A stretch of DNA of 64,000 nucleotides from Antennarius striatus (GCF_040054535.1 NC_090794.1:8384001-8448000); one strand, 5' to 3'; numbered from the stretch's first letter, positions 47,452 to 63,055 are shown. Notes: generated by a model not told the origin, from the letters alone. Made by a program: numbers and translations.

Positions 47452-50216
47452 GAATGGATTGCATCACATAAGAAGGAATAAAGAACTTTCTTAGTTTCCG
47501 TGGATCATAATAGTCAGAGGTCAGAGATATTGCATTGCAGAATAGATGGGAACAAAAAAAAGTCCATTTAAAATGCAGTAAATAGACCAATATTTAAACA
47601 TGTTATAATCAGAATGAGGCCTTTTTGAGTAATTCTCCAGTTCATCCATCCATCCATCTTCTTCCGCCTTTCCGGGGTCGGGTCGCGGGGGCAGCTTAAG
47701 CAGGGAAGCCCAGACTTCCCTCTCCCAACCACTTCGTCCAGCTCCTCCGGGAGAATCCCAAGGCGTTCCCAGGCCAGCCGGGAGACATAGTCTCTCTAGC
47801 GTGTCCTGGGTCGTCCCCGGGGCCTCCTGACCAGGGAGGCGTCCAGGAGGCATCCTAACCAGATGCCCGATCCACCTCATCTGGCTCCTCTTGATGCAGA
47901 GGAGCAGCGGCTCGACCCTGAGTGCCTCCCCGATGACCGAACTTCTCACCCTATCTCTAAGGGAGAGCCTGGACACCCTGCGGTGGAAACTCATTTGGGC
48001 CGCTTGTATCCGGGATCTTGTTCTTTCGGTCATGACCCTCAGCTCGTGACCATAGGTGAGGGCAGGAACGTAGATCGACCGGTAAATCGAGAGCTTTGCC
48101 TTTCGGCTCAGCTCCTTCTTCACCACGATGGACCGATACAGAGTCTGCATCACTGCGGACGCTGCACCGATCCGTCTGTCAATCTCCCGTTCCATCGTAC
48201 CCTCACTCGTGAACGAGACCCCCAAGATACTTGAACTCCTCCACTTGGGGCAGAATCTCATCCCCAACCCGGCACTCCACCCTTTTCCGAGTGAGGACCA
48301 TGGTCTCAGATTTGAAGGTGCTGATTCTCATCCCAACCGCTTCACACTTGGCTACAAACCAGTGAGAGTTGGAGATCACGGCTTGATGAAGCCAACAGCA
48401 CCACATCATCTGCAAAAAGCAGGGACGCAATACTGAGGCCACCAAACCGGACACCCTCAAAGCCTTGGCTGCGCCTAGAAATTCTGTCCATAAAAGTTAT
48501 GAACAGAATCGGTGACAAAGGGCAGCCATGGCGGAGTCCAACCCTCACTGGAAACAAATCCGATTTACTGCCGGCAATGCGGCATCGGGCGTACAGTTCA
48601 TATTCTCAAAAAAAGAATGAAGAGAAGTGAAAACCTTCGAACATCGATTAAGAGCACCCCCTGCTGGTCTTTATGACAAAGTGCACAGGCCTTTATGTGG
48701 TTTCAGTTGCTTTCCTCCATTTGAAACTGCAGTCTTACCTATTATCTTATTAAGAATAACATTCATTCTAATGGATTAATGGATTTTGCATTTTTAAGAG
48801 ATAGTTCAGTAAGTAAACTTTTGCTCATAGACTGTCCATGTTGGCCGTCTATTATAGGACTGTTATCCCATAAATATTGTTGCTGTTGATCTGCTGATTA
48901 TTTAACATGACCTGATTATTCAGTTTCTATTGCTTTAAGAATGCTGATATGTGAATGTTCAATCCTCAAATGTAGTTTGAATTGCTATTCATTGTAGGAG
49001 CTGAAATTAGTGTATATGGAAGATTTTAGCTTAAAAACATCAACCCATGAAAATAAACCATCACTAATCAAATAGAACCACAGAGCAAATTTTTTTAATG
49101 TTCTTTTCATGGTGCTTGGGTTCAGCGGTTTTAAAATATGCACATGCATTCCAACAAAGAAGTGGTGGGATGTAGATTTATATCATATCTCCTCGCCATG
49201 TTTGTAAATTTGTCCCACGCTCTGTGACTTTGAAAAGCTAATAACAGCTTGGTTTACCAAGTGCCGATAATGTTTATCACCACCCTCAGGTTGAGGTAAT
49301 GATCACATTAGCATGCTGTTCACTGCCTCCAGCTTTGTGTACTTCCATTTATCCCCTCACAATGTGTAATATTATTATTAGATGTTATATTTACGTAAGC
49401 AAACACAAATTGCATCTGTGTCACTTATCCTCCTGTAGACATCTCTATATTAAACCTACATGAGATTCTGTGGTGACTCAAATATTATCCTGTCATTCCA
49501 GTGCTGCTGGAGAATGATGTAGTTGTACAGACCATTGGGTAGTTTCTGAAGTGAAAATAAGTGAGATGTGATGTGTGAAGTGCTTCTACCTACGTAGTTT
49601 TATGCTCCGATTAGTAATACTCATCCTATTTTCAATCATGGAGGAATTCCCTGTTAAATGATTGATGGGTGGGTAAACACTGGGAGATTCAAAGTTTCGA
49701 GAACTCTCCAACTCATCCCCAGATAAAGAAAATTTACTGTTATTTATAATAAGTAAAATTAACATTTTAATTGTTGTCTTCATTTTTTTTACAAGTAACA
49801 GTCTTCATGTCATAGCTGCTGCAGCAATTTCTATTAAGATTAAAAGAACGCCAAAAATGTAGGTAAAAACCGAAGGTCGATCGGAATATTATATTTTTTT
49901 ATGTATTCAGTAAAATTAAACAGCTGCAGGTGAATAGCGACATCTCCATACTGACATATGAGGTACCTACAACAGAATATTTGTCTTTTAATGAGAACAG
50001 ATTTTCATGAACAAAAGGCAAACACTATTATATAAATATTAGGATAAGCCAGAATTTTCTGAGATTAGAATAATGCTTTTTATGAGTTTGTGGGAACACT
50101 GAAGTCTTCACACTGAAATTTGAGACTAACCTGTCATGATGTCTGATCATTGTGTAAAAGCTTTATGTTTCAACTCTCACAGAACTACAGCATTCTAACA
50201 CAAAACCCGAGTATGA
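47452..50216 (+). repeat. Segmental duplication copy A (spacer), interrupted by Rex3
   Basis: 47,452-47,644 and 48,596-50,216 align in the same order and orientation with 57,103-58,682. Shared strings include aataaagaactttcttagtt, gctcatagactgtccatg, gaggaattccc followed by tgttaaatgattgatgggtg, and gtcttcatgtc followed by tagctgctgc. The 47,645-48,595 interval is a later Rex3 insertion. Divergence by eye is roughly 10-15% with many small indels. Confidence 0.85.
47645..48595 (-). mobile_element. Rex3 (RTE-clade) non-LTR retrotransposon, 5'-truncated
   Basis: On the minus strand, from 48,595 downward, the reverse transcriptase reads GLRHGCPLSPILF, then LLFADDVVLLAS (catalytic ADD), then FKYLG, VPALTYGHELRVMTERTRSR and MRWIGHLVRMPPGRLP, in the order of the RT C-terminal half. 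The sequence cggtgacaaagggcagcc near 48,510 corresponds to the region where Rex3 detection primers bind, as I recall. The 3' end has the (GATG)n repeats typical of Rex3. Frameshifts break the ORF. The string cagttcat occurs at both edges as a target-site duplication, and copy A' at about 57,275 retains one copy. Confidence 0.85.
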
Positions 50217-50599
50217 CTTCAAGTTAAAGGAAGCAGTCTCAAATTACCTCACTTTATTGTCGCTATTAGAATTTAGAGGAAAAAAAGTTTTAAGTGAAAT
50301 TAAGTACATTTACTCTTCAAAAGAGTTTGTCAGTGTGTATTAATCTTCCTGCTTGTTCGTGTAGGTTCTCAGTCTATCAGACTTATTGTCTTGAGAGAGA
50401 GCTGATGAGAGATGAAACATCTTCAAACAACCTTAAGCCAGTGCAGTAGACTCTTTTTTTTTGCTCTTATTTATTTAATCTCATCATTATTGAGTATTAA
50501 CACATTGAGGATTTGTAAAAGTCCATGTACTTTGTGGATTTGGAGAAAATGTTTGCAGTCCCTACGTAATAGGAGCTTGGTTTGGACTAAGCAGTAAAT

Positions 50600-51270
50600 C
50601 AGACCTGTTCTTGGTGTATGTTTGGCAGGGCTGCCCTTTATCACTGGTTCTGTTCATAATCTTAAGGACATTGTTCCTTGTAGTTTTTTGCCCAAGATGG
50701 AGGAGTTTAAATGTCTTGGGTTCTTGTTCATGAGTGAGGGAAGGATGTGAGATTGACAGGAGGATCAGTGCAGCAGCTGCAGAGGTGCAGTTGTTGTATT
50801 GTCATGGTGAAGAGGGAGCTGACCTGAAAGGCAAACCTCTAAATGTCCTGGTCAATCTATGTTCCTCCTCTCACCTATGGCTACAAGCTTTTGGCCATAA
50901 CCAAAAGGACAAGATACAAGCTGTCGAAATTAGTTTTTGTCAAAGGGTGGCTGGCCTCAATCTCTGAGCTCTCATCTATGAGAGGGTCCAGCTGAGATGG
51001 CCCAGGCATGTGTTTTGGATACCTTCTGGAATCCTCCAACAGAAGGTGTTCCGTGCATGTCATGCCAGGAGGAGACCTGGGGGAAAGGATATGCTGGAGA
51101 GACAATGATTCCTGTCCTGCCTGGGAACACCTCGCGAACCCCCTGAAAGAGCTAGAGAAGGTGTCTGGGGACAGGGAGGTTTTATTATTATTAGCAGCAG
51201 TAGTATTATACCGTTAATGTTACGAACCAGCCACAAATAAGAGGTTAAAGATGGATGGATGGATTCAAGA
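50600..51270 (+). mobile_element. Older, decayed Rex3 copy
   Basis: Plus-strand remnant of the same family: gggctgccctttatcactgg, then aagatggaggagtttaaatg, acctatggctacaagcttttgg and cagctgagatggcccaggca, ending in gatggatggatgg at about 51,250-51,263. It is much more decayed than the copy at 47,645-48,595, with many stops and indels. It is oriented oppositely and lies in the 3' flank of the CYP46A gene. Confidence 0.75.
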
Positions 51271-51616
51271 TGGAAAACATATTTTTGCATCAGTTAAATA
51301 AGAAATAAGAAAATGTTTTTCTTGTGTGATTTTTTTTAAATTTTCCTCAGACTTGTAATCCAACCTTTTTATATTAGTGTTAAACATTCAAAAGCCAAAG
51401 TTTTAGTTAAAAAAAAATTTAAGTATGAAGAACACTGTGAGCTACCCAAATAGATTTGCTGCACCTCTATGAATCAACGTATCATTCTAAAGAGCAATGC
51501 TGATAGTGTTACTTGAAAAATAAGAGAAGTAATGAAACAACATAACTTTTGGTTAGTTACAGTATTAGATATTAGAGTACACAGTTCTAATTTGAGTATG
51601 ATACTGGATGATTATT

Positions 51617-56273
<4,657 letters not shown>

Positions 56274-57102
56274 TTCAGTTGATTCAGACAGTTGTAAGTG
56301 AGTCTGTCGGCAGAGTCAAAATCGCATCTGTGCTCAGTGTACCACACATACATGAAGTAAAACAAAATAACATAACCAGTTTCCTGCGCATCACAACCAG
56401 TTCTAATGTGGGGAATATTGACTTGCTGTAAATATTTGCCTTTAAGTGGCCAATTCCTTGTAGTTATACGAAGAGAGAAGTGATTACAGTATGTCATTCT
56501 GCGGAAAGCTTCATTATAGCTTTCTTAAACTTTCTTCCATAAACATTACCAATCACATCCATTTGTATTTTTTTCTTTCGTATTCAATAATAGTGGTACA
56601 CATGGGTATATTTTTTTCCTAAAAAAAAAAAAACATCACATAAGAGAGGCTAATCCAAACATAACCAACATTACCTAAAAGGCTTCTGGGAAACTAAGCG
56701 GAGTTTTAATGGACACAGTATGATGGCAGCGTTGTAAAAAATTATTTGCAAGATTATTATGTAAATTTTTAAATATTAGGAGAATTAAATTGTAATATTA
56801 AAAACAAAATAGCTCACAATGGTCCACTGATGAAACATGGCTAGTCCTGCAAATCAACCTCTAGCAGCCATTTTATTCCATCTAGAAAAGGCAAATTTCT
56901 ATTGTGTTCTTTCTTCCAACTGATGAAATTTCTTACACAATCCTTATAACTATATAACTATGATGATGCTGATATGCCAAATAGGTCAATATATAATTTA
57001 ATAAAATTGTCAATGCCCTGCATTACTACCGCCTAGTAGGCAGACAAAACTTCACTTATTTCATTAATCCATCAATATTCTTGTCAACGGGAGGATCGCA
57101 AG
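56274..57102. other. 5' flank of the minus-strand CYP46A gene
   Basis: AT-rich sequence with no TATA box in a convincing position and no recognised repeat. This is the likely promoter region of the minus-strand gene. Confidence 0.5.
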
Positions 57103-58682
57103 GGAATGGATTGCATAAATAAGAATAAAGAACTTTCTTAGTTTCCTTGGATCATAATTGTCAGAGGTCAGAGATATCACATTGCAGAATAGAAAGTCAA
57201 GTTAAAAATGCAGTTAATAGTCAAATATTTAGGCCTGACATCGTGACAATGAGTCCTTTATAGGTTTCCAGTTCATATTCTTCAAATGTTGATTAGGAGC
57301 ACTCCTTGCTGTTCTTTATGACAAAGTGCACAAAACTTTATATGGCTTCTCAGTTGCATTCCTCGATTTGAAACTGCAGGCATTCAACCAAAACTCAGTC
57401 TTAATTATCATCTTCTTAAGAATAACTTTAATTTGTACTGGACTAATTTTGGATTTTCAAGAAATGGTTCAATAAGTGAACTTTTGCTCATAGACTGTCC
57501 ATGTTGGACGTCTATTATAGGACTGTTGTCCCATAAATATTGTTGGTCTTCACCTGCTGATGATTTTTATCATGACCTGATTATTCAATTTTTTATTGCT
57601 TTGAGAATGTTGATATGTCAAAGTTCAATCCTCAAAGGTTTTGTCTGAACTGCTGTTGATGTTTAAGACCTGAAATTAGTTCATATGTAAGATTTTAGCT
57701 TAAAAAATTCAACCCATCACTTGGTTTACCAAATACCAATAATGTATATCGCCACCCTCAGGTTGAGGTGATGATCACATTAGCATGCTATTCACTGCCT
57801 CAGGCATTGTGTGCTTTTGTTCCATTTATCCCCTCAGAATGTGTATTATTCATATTAGATGTTATATTTACTTGTGCAACCGTAACTTATTTGATTTACA
57901 TGATCCATCTGTGTCACTTATCCTCCTGTAGGCATCTCTATATTAAACCTACATGATATTCTGTGGTGACTCAAACATTATTCTGTCATTCCAGTGCTGC
58001 TGGACGATGATGTAATTGTACGGACCATGGGGTAGTTTCTGAAGTGAAAATAAGTGAGATGCGATGTGTGAAGTGCTTCTATCTATGTAGTTTTATGCTC
58101 CGATTGGTAATACAGTACTCAGCCTATTTTCAATCACGGAGGAATTCCCCTGTTAAATGATTGATGGGTGGGTAAACGCTGGGGGATTCAAAGTTGTGAG
58201 AACTCTCCAACTCATCTCCAGATAAAGGGAATTTACTTTAATTTGTAATAAGTAAAAGTAATTTTTGTCTTCTTTTTTAAACAAGTGAAAGTCTTCATGT
58301 CGTAGCTGCTGCTGCAATTTCTATTAAGTAGAAGAATGCGTGTTACAATTGAAAGTGGATCTGAAAATATTTTGTTTATGTTTTAATTGAAATTAAACAG
58401 CTGCAAATAAATAAGAAATCTACATACTGACATATGAGGGTACCTTCAACAGAATATTTGTCTTTTACGAAGAACAACTTTTCATGAACAGAAGGCAAAC
58501 ACTATTTTTAAATATTAGGACAAGCCAGAATTTTTTGAAATTACAATAATGCTATTTATGAGATTGAAGTCTTCACACTGAAATTTGAGACTAACCTGTC
58601 ATTATGTCTGATCAATGTGTATTCTATGTGTTTCAACTCTCACAAGACTACAGCAACACAACATTAAACCTGAGTACTGCGT
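57103..58682 (+). repeat. Segmental duplication copy A' (spacer, no Rex3)
   Basis: Colinear with 47,452-50,216 but without the 951-bp Rex3 element. Around 57,275 it reads tttccagttcatattcttc straight through, the empty insertion site. Its 3' edge (near tgagtactgcgtgactt) joins directly to CYP46A pseudoexon 8, whereas in copy A the homologous point is followed by about 3.5 kb before exon 8. Confidence 0.85.
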
Positions 58683-59023
58683 GACTTTTGATGATTTGAG
58701 TCAGGAAGTCGTTGGGAACATCACCACCGTTTTTCATGGCAGCTCTTCTCTCCATAATCCACTGAGCTCTAGACGCATGCAGCAGTCGGCAAATTCCCTG
58801 ATTTTTTTAAAGAATGGTCAGTTCTTTGGAATAAACTATCAATGTATGGTCTTAAGATCAGTTTCCAATGTTTTAGCCAAACAACTGAAGACAAAGAAGC
58901 ATGAGATCTTATCTGACATAACATGTCTCTGATATTATGCATCATCCCTTTAAGACAGGTCTCAACAGCTTCAGGAAAAGGTGATGTGTTCTCCAACAGG
59001 TTTAATTCCACACTAAAAACAAC
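58683..59023 (-). pseudogene. CYP46A pseudogene fragment (exons 8 and 7)
   Basis: Minus-strand relic matching the CYP46A gene. Pseudoexon 7 (59,023-58,913) has the same 111-bp length as its counterpart and an open frame including NLLENTSPFPEAVETCLKG. Its donor is mutated from GT to AT. The intron between them is conserved. Pseudoexon 8 (about 58,846-58,683) has an in-frame TGA a few codons in and a single-base deletion. All other exons are missing, so the copy cannot encode a P450. It directly adjoins duplication copy A'. Confidence 0.9.
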
Positions 59024-59212
59024 CTGACAAGTATTCTAAACTGACTTAAATGATGCCACACAAGTTCTGATGCATATTTCTATTGTTGCCTCCCTTGCAC
59101 TTTTGGGTAATACAGGAATTATTTGTCTAAAATGTAAATTTATGATTAAAGTGATTTATTTTATTATTCAGTCACAGAATCAAGTTATTAAAGTACAACA
59201 TTTTGTTGTATT

Positions 59213-59825
59213 CAACTTATTGCCTAGTTTTCACATTGGATGAAGCAGGCCTTTAAATCCAGTGAATCACCTAGAATGAGTCATACAGAGGTAATGAAAG
59301 GTATAAGAAATGTTCACTGAATGCTCATGCTCTTATTCGGCTTGATGACTTCTGGAAAGTGGGTTTACTCGCTGAAAATCTCCTGCATTCATCTGAGAAT
59401 GAGATAATTGATTTCTTTAGAGTGGCATGTAAGATAAGCATTAGTGCTGCACAATAAACTTGGAGGTACTTTATACGATGCCATATATTAAGAAAAAGTC
59501 ATGGGTCATTTCAGAAAGACATTATTTTCCTACTCAGAGAACCATTTAGATGGTGGATGAGCCCCAGATGGAGGTAGAGATGGACCTGGCTAAGGATAAG
59601 GGCTTGAATCTTCCACAGTAGATTGGCTCAGAGGCAAGAAGCTTTTCTTGTCCCTTTTTTGGAGTTAGACTGACGCAGATTCCAATGAGAATGGCAACAG
59701 TTGGTCAGGTTTGGAGCACACTTGCAAGGAAGAGAAGGAAGATTACTCCCTGACTAAAGCAGAGAAGATCACTTGAGATCTACTAGTACAGTACAGCTTT
59801 TTTTTAAAGACATAATTGATCAACC
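59213..59825 (+). pseudogene. ISM2 pseudogene fragment (end of intron 2 and exon 3)
   Basis: Matches 36,756-37,470 in the same orientation. The intron-2 part shares atcacctagaatgagtca and gaggtaatgaaaggta; the exon-3 part (about 59,545-59,770) shares ccccagatggaggtagagat and gaggcaagaagcttttct. The conceptual reading VDEPQMEVEMDLAKDKG soon reaches TAG because the Ser-rich coding stretch is deleted, and further indels follow. The acceptor region is altered (cactcagag). No other ISM2 exon accompanies it. Confidence 0.88.
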
Positions 59826-60698
59826 TGCTGGAACCACCCAACTCCTGTCTAGTTGAGGTATGCAGTCAAACTTAGCCTTGGCTCAGGGAGGAACCATGCA
59901 GAGTCCCGTCGGTGCCTTGAGGGAAGCAGAGATGGATGGAGCGATGCCATTGGCTCACATTAAGGGCGCAGGGGCGAATACCTGCAGAGGTGGGCCAGTT
60001 GCGATACCTTTATCCTATTTTGCATACAGGGTTGTACCAAGTATTGTGAACACCAAATAAATCATGTAATAAAAACTGTATCGTTGATTTGTAAGCTGAG
60101 CTAATCACGCCATTGATAATTTATCACCTAGTATTGATGAATATGTAGCAGAAAATCAGAAAAATGAAGGTTTATTTTTCATGAGTTTGGAAGTCAAAAC
60201 ATCCCCCAGGTCCTTGCTTTTCATAAATGTTTTCTTGTGTTCTTAACAAGCCCGCAGCCAACAGTTAGGTCTACACTAGAAATATTTAGGCGTTTAGAAA
60301 TGTTAAAAAGAATTCCGTGTTTGAGGACATCTTTAATGGTTGAAGAAAGGAAGAGGGGTATGTCTTCAGTACACTATATGCGTTGTGTTCAAACGGTGTA
60401 TATTGATCCTCTTCCTCGCCTCTAGGGGCGCAGTTGTTTCCTTATATGTTATATATGACCATAGTCTCAAACAAGAAGAAGTTACGTCTTTCTTCCTGTT
60501 TTCAAGCAAGCAATATCGATGTGATTCACCAAACAGCTTCATCCAGCAGTTTGTAGCGCTTTGAGTGGCAATATAAGGGAACACGTTTTTGTCAGTACGT
60601 GTGGAATAAAAAATAGATGCAAAACAAATATTAAAGGTAGGAACGTTTTTTGCCGGTTATTATAATTATAATTTTAGCAGAAAATTAAAGAAAGTCAC
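59826..60698. other. Spacer between ISM2 relic and tRNA gene
   Basis: No recognised gene or repeat. Confidence 0.55.
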
Positions 60699-60771
60699 AG
60701 GCCCCAGCGAGGATCGAACTCGCGACCCCTGGTTTACAAGACCAGTGCTCTAACCACTGAGCTATGGAGCC
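60699..60771 (-). tRNA. tRNA-Thr (anticodon UGU)
   Basis: A 73-nt intron-less tRNA on the minus strand. The 7-bp acceptor stem is GGCTCCA/TGGGGCC with one G-U pair, discriminator T. The D arm is GCTC/GAGC with A-box tagctcagtgg, and the anticodon arm CTGGT-CTTGTAA-ACCAG carries TGT. The variable loop is short, and the T arm GCGAG-TTCGATC-CTCGC contains a good B box. No encoded CCA, as expected for a eukaryote. A TTTT terminator follows within about 20 nt. The sequence is close to the vertebrate tRNA-Thr-TGT I remember. Confidence 0.95.
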
Positions 60772-61144
60772 CGACGTTCTAATGGTGTATGCACATACGT
60801 TTTTAACTAAACTTCGTTATTAAGTGTCCGGTTTGCCGTTCGAAGTGACATGAGACATTTACACTGGTGATGTTTGGTCACTTAAACACTTATTTTACCA
60901 TGGCTGGGTCTAATGGCCCTAGGGGTATCCGGCACTCACAACGGGGCCAAATGGCAGGAAGGTTTTTATCCAACACCTATGAAAGGTCACTATTGTTATG
61001 TGAATGAAGACATTGTGATGCTCATCAAGGAAATCTGATCACTTGGTCATTTTGTCATTTTAGGAAGAGATCAACACACGTGGGATTTTTCCTTGGTTGT
61101 TGAGATGTATTGGTGAATGTAGTATGAAGTACTGTAGCACAACA
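60772..61144. other. 5' flank of the tRNA gene
   Basis: No recognised feature. Confidence 0.5.
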
Positions 61145-61385
61145 TTACAAAAAACATAGTCAAATTTTATTTATATAGCGCCAAATCATAACAGATGTCA
61201 TCTCATGATTCTCTCCATATAGAACTTGTGTATAGTAGTCTCTCAAGCCTATTCACAGAACCCTAACAGAATTATCTAGGAGCAAATAATGGCGAGATAA
61301 ACTTCCTATGAACAGGCAGAAACCTGGATCAGATCCCGGCTCCTGGAGAATGATGGTCTGCCTTGACCAGTATGGATTACAGAGA
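61145..61385. repeat. Fish dispersed repeat with tttatttatatagcgcc tail
   Basis: Contains attttatttatatagcgcc, aaatcataacagatgtcatc, aacaggcagaaacctgg and atcagatcccggctcctgg in order, a combination repeated widely in teleost genomes as a retroposon 3' region, from memory. The exact family is not determined. Confidence 0.5.
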
Positions 61386-61451
61386 GGAAGAGAGGGTAGG
61401 GGAGAGAGTTAGAGAGAAAGGAAGGGGGGAAGAGGGAAAGGGAAAGTAGTG

Positions 61452-61565
61452 ATGAGTGAGTGAGTGAGTGAGTGAGTGAGTGAGTGAGTGAGTGAGTGAG
61501 TGAGTGAGTGAGTGAGTGAGTGAGTGAGTGAGTGAGTGAGTGAGTGAGTGAGTGAGTGAGTGAGT
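61452..61565. repeat. (GAGT)n tetranucleotide microsatellite
   Basis: About 28 uninterrupted GAGT units. Open frames of SLTH repeats on the minus strand are translations of this array. Confidence 0.99.
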
Positions 61566-61594
61566 ACATTACATTTCACAATGTAATGCACTCA
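61561..61594. repeat. Hairpin at the edge of the GAGT array, 15-bp arms, 4-nt loop
   Basis: tgagtacattacatt (61,561-61,575), tcac, then its reverse complement with one mismatch (61,580-61,594). The left arm includes the last GAGT unit. Confidence 0.85.
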
Positions 61595-61837
61595 TAGCCA
61601 TGGGATCTCCCTTTTGCATTTCCCACAAGTATCTATAGCAGGATTTGTTCCATCAGCCTTAAGATTCTGGGAACGTCTCTCCCCACTGGGATGACGGGGG
61701 TTCTTGTCAAGATATGGGAGGTCATTGCAAATGTACTTGGATGTCAATTTGCAAGCCAAACAGGACTCGATCCCAAACCTGTCCCAAACGATCCCCACAC
61801 ACCCAAAATTGCAGAAAACGTATCCATCTTTGCTCAC
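61592..61837 (-). mobile_element. piggyBac-like transposase remnant
   Basis: The minus-strand frame includes WDRFGIESCLACKLTSKYIC followed by NDLPYLDKNPRHPSGER. This resembles the DDE region of fish piggyBac/PGBD transposases (FG.KFWLACDxTSKYIC, PYLGKDP.RPSGERL). About 70 residues remain and no terminal repeats were found. Confidence 0.5.
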
Positions 61838-62228
61838 TCACTGCGGGTGAACCTGTCATCAAAGCATATGTTGGAAGTGGTTTTGAGATGATCCAATGAT
61901 CTGTGGGTTTCCCTGGTTTTCTGACCAGCAGTGAAGCAGTGATGGAAGCTTGGTCAGCCCCCACAAGCTGACGATAGACATATAATCTATATGTCATATG
62001 CTCCATTTACTGTGCAACACTTGTTTGTAATGGAGTGTTTTCAATTATGTCAAGTTGTAGCACATTCCATCACTGCCCTAAAGGCAGCAATCTTCATTGT
62101 ACCCACAATAACTCTTCTTCATTCCAGAGAAGTGGGACCACAGATTGTTCAAGTAAAGACATGCATGCTACTATAAGAGTGCAAGACAATATCAATTTAT
62201 CCAGAACTATCGGAAGGACTTTTCCGAA
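61838..62228. other. 5' flank of the plus-strand CYP46A gene
   Basis: About 390 bp with no clear TATA box. No obvious similarity to the 5' flank of the minus-strand CYP46A gene. Confidence 0.5.
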
Positions 62229-63055
62229 ATGGCTCATTTTATTTTGAGCTTGGCTTTTCAAGCCCTCATATTTCTGCTCTTGATACTCCTTGCGGCGTTT
62301 CTTGCATACTGCATATATATTAAACATATTCATATAAAATATGACCACATACCCGGACCACCGAGAGACAGGTAAATAATTTGTTTCTTTGTATTCTTAT
62401 TCTTATTCTTATTCTTATTCTTATTCTTATTCTTATTCTTATTCTTATTCTTATTCTTATTCTTATTCTTATTCTTATTCTTATTCTTATTCTTATTCTT
62501 ATTCTTATTGTTTTCATTTCAGTTTCTTCTTTGGAAATTCACCAACGATTATGCACATCATGAAAAATGGACTTGTACATGACAAATATCTGGAATGGTA
62601 AGCGAAAAATATTTCCATGACTTATGATGGATAAAACTATGCCTGTAGTTTTAATGTGTGTTCTTCCTATTTCGTTTGTGTTGTCCTTTATTCATCGCTT
62701 CATGGCATGTACTTTTTCAGTGGTAATTGTTAACAGTGCAGTCTCTTTAGGAATGGAAGCCAATTATTATTTGAGTACTTTTAATTAAATTAAAAAAATT
62801 TCTTTTTTACAGGGCTGAAGTTTTTGGGTCTGTTTACAAGTTCTCTTTTCTGCATTATGTTTTCATCGTTGTGACCTCTCCTGAGGCAACTAAAGTAAAT
62901 GCTGCACTATACAATATAAGTCTTACAATTCATTATAGCCGTATTTGCATTGCTCTTAATACTTTTGATGCTCTCTTTCAGACAATCCTGCTGTCTCCAA
63001 AGTATCCAAAAGATAATTTTGTCTACAAGACACTCTTCAGTGTGTTTGGTCAAAG
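62229..63055 (+). CDS. Second CYP46A-like cytochrome P450, N-terminal 4 exons (runs off the window)
   Basis: Exons 62229-62371, 62523-62597, 62813-62894 and 62982-63055 encode about 125 residues with the same exon phases as the minus-strand CYP46A gene (lengths 143/75/82/74 versus 149/78/82/74). The N-terminal anchor (ALIFLLLILLAAFLAY) and the PGPPRDS hinge at 42-48 are present, followed by FFFGNSP, WAEVFGSVYK, VVTSPEATK and SVFGQR. All splice sites are canonical and no stop interrupts it, so it looks functional over this stretch. Identity with the other copy is roughly 50-60% by eye, so this is an old paralogue. Catalytic exons lie beyond 64,000. Likely a sterol hydroxylase of the ER, but substrate cannot be inferred. 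Confidence 0.88.
62391..62510. repeat. (ATTCTT)n hexanucleotide microsatellite filling CYP46A-like intron 1
   Basis: About 20 units of TTCTTA make up roughly 120 of the 151 bp of intron 1 (62,372-62,522). The repeat ends 12 bp before the acceptor AG. Confidence 0.99.

Noticed and set aside
47521..48267. 248-codon minus-strand frame as a host gene
   Set aside because: It is the C-terminal part of the Rex3 reverse transcriptase and runs out of the element into flanking DNA.
61306..61591. 87- and 60-codon frames of SLTH repeats
   Set aside because: Translation of the (GAGT)n array.
62320..62601. Frames with RI, IL or SY repeats
   Set aside because: Translation of the (TTCTTA)n array in intron 1 of the second CYP46A-like gene, read through into exon 2.
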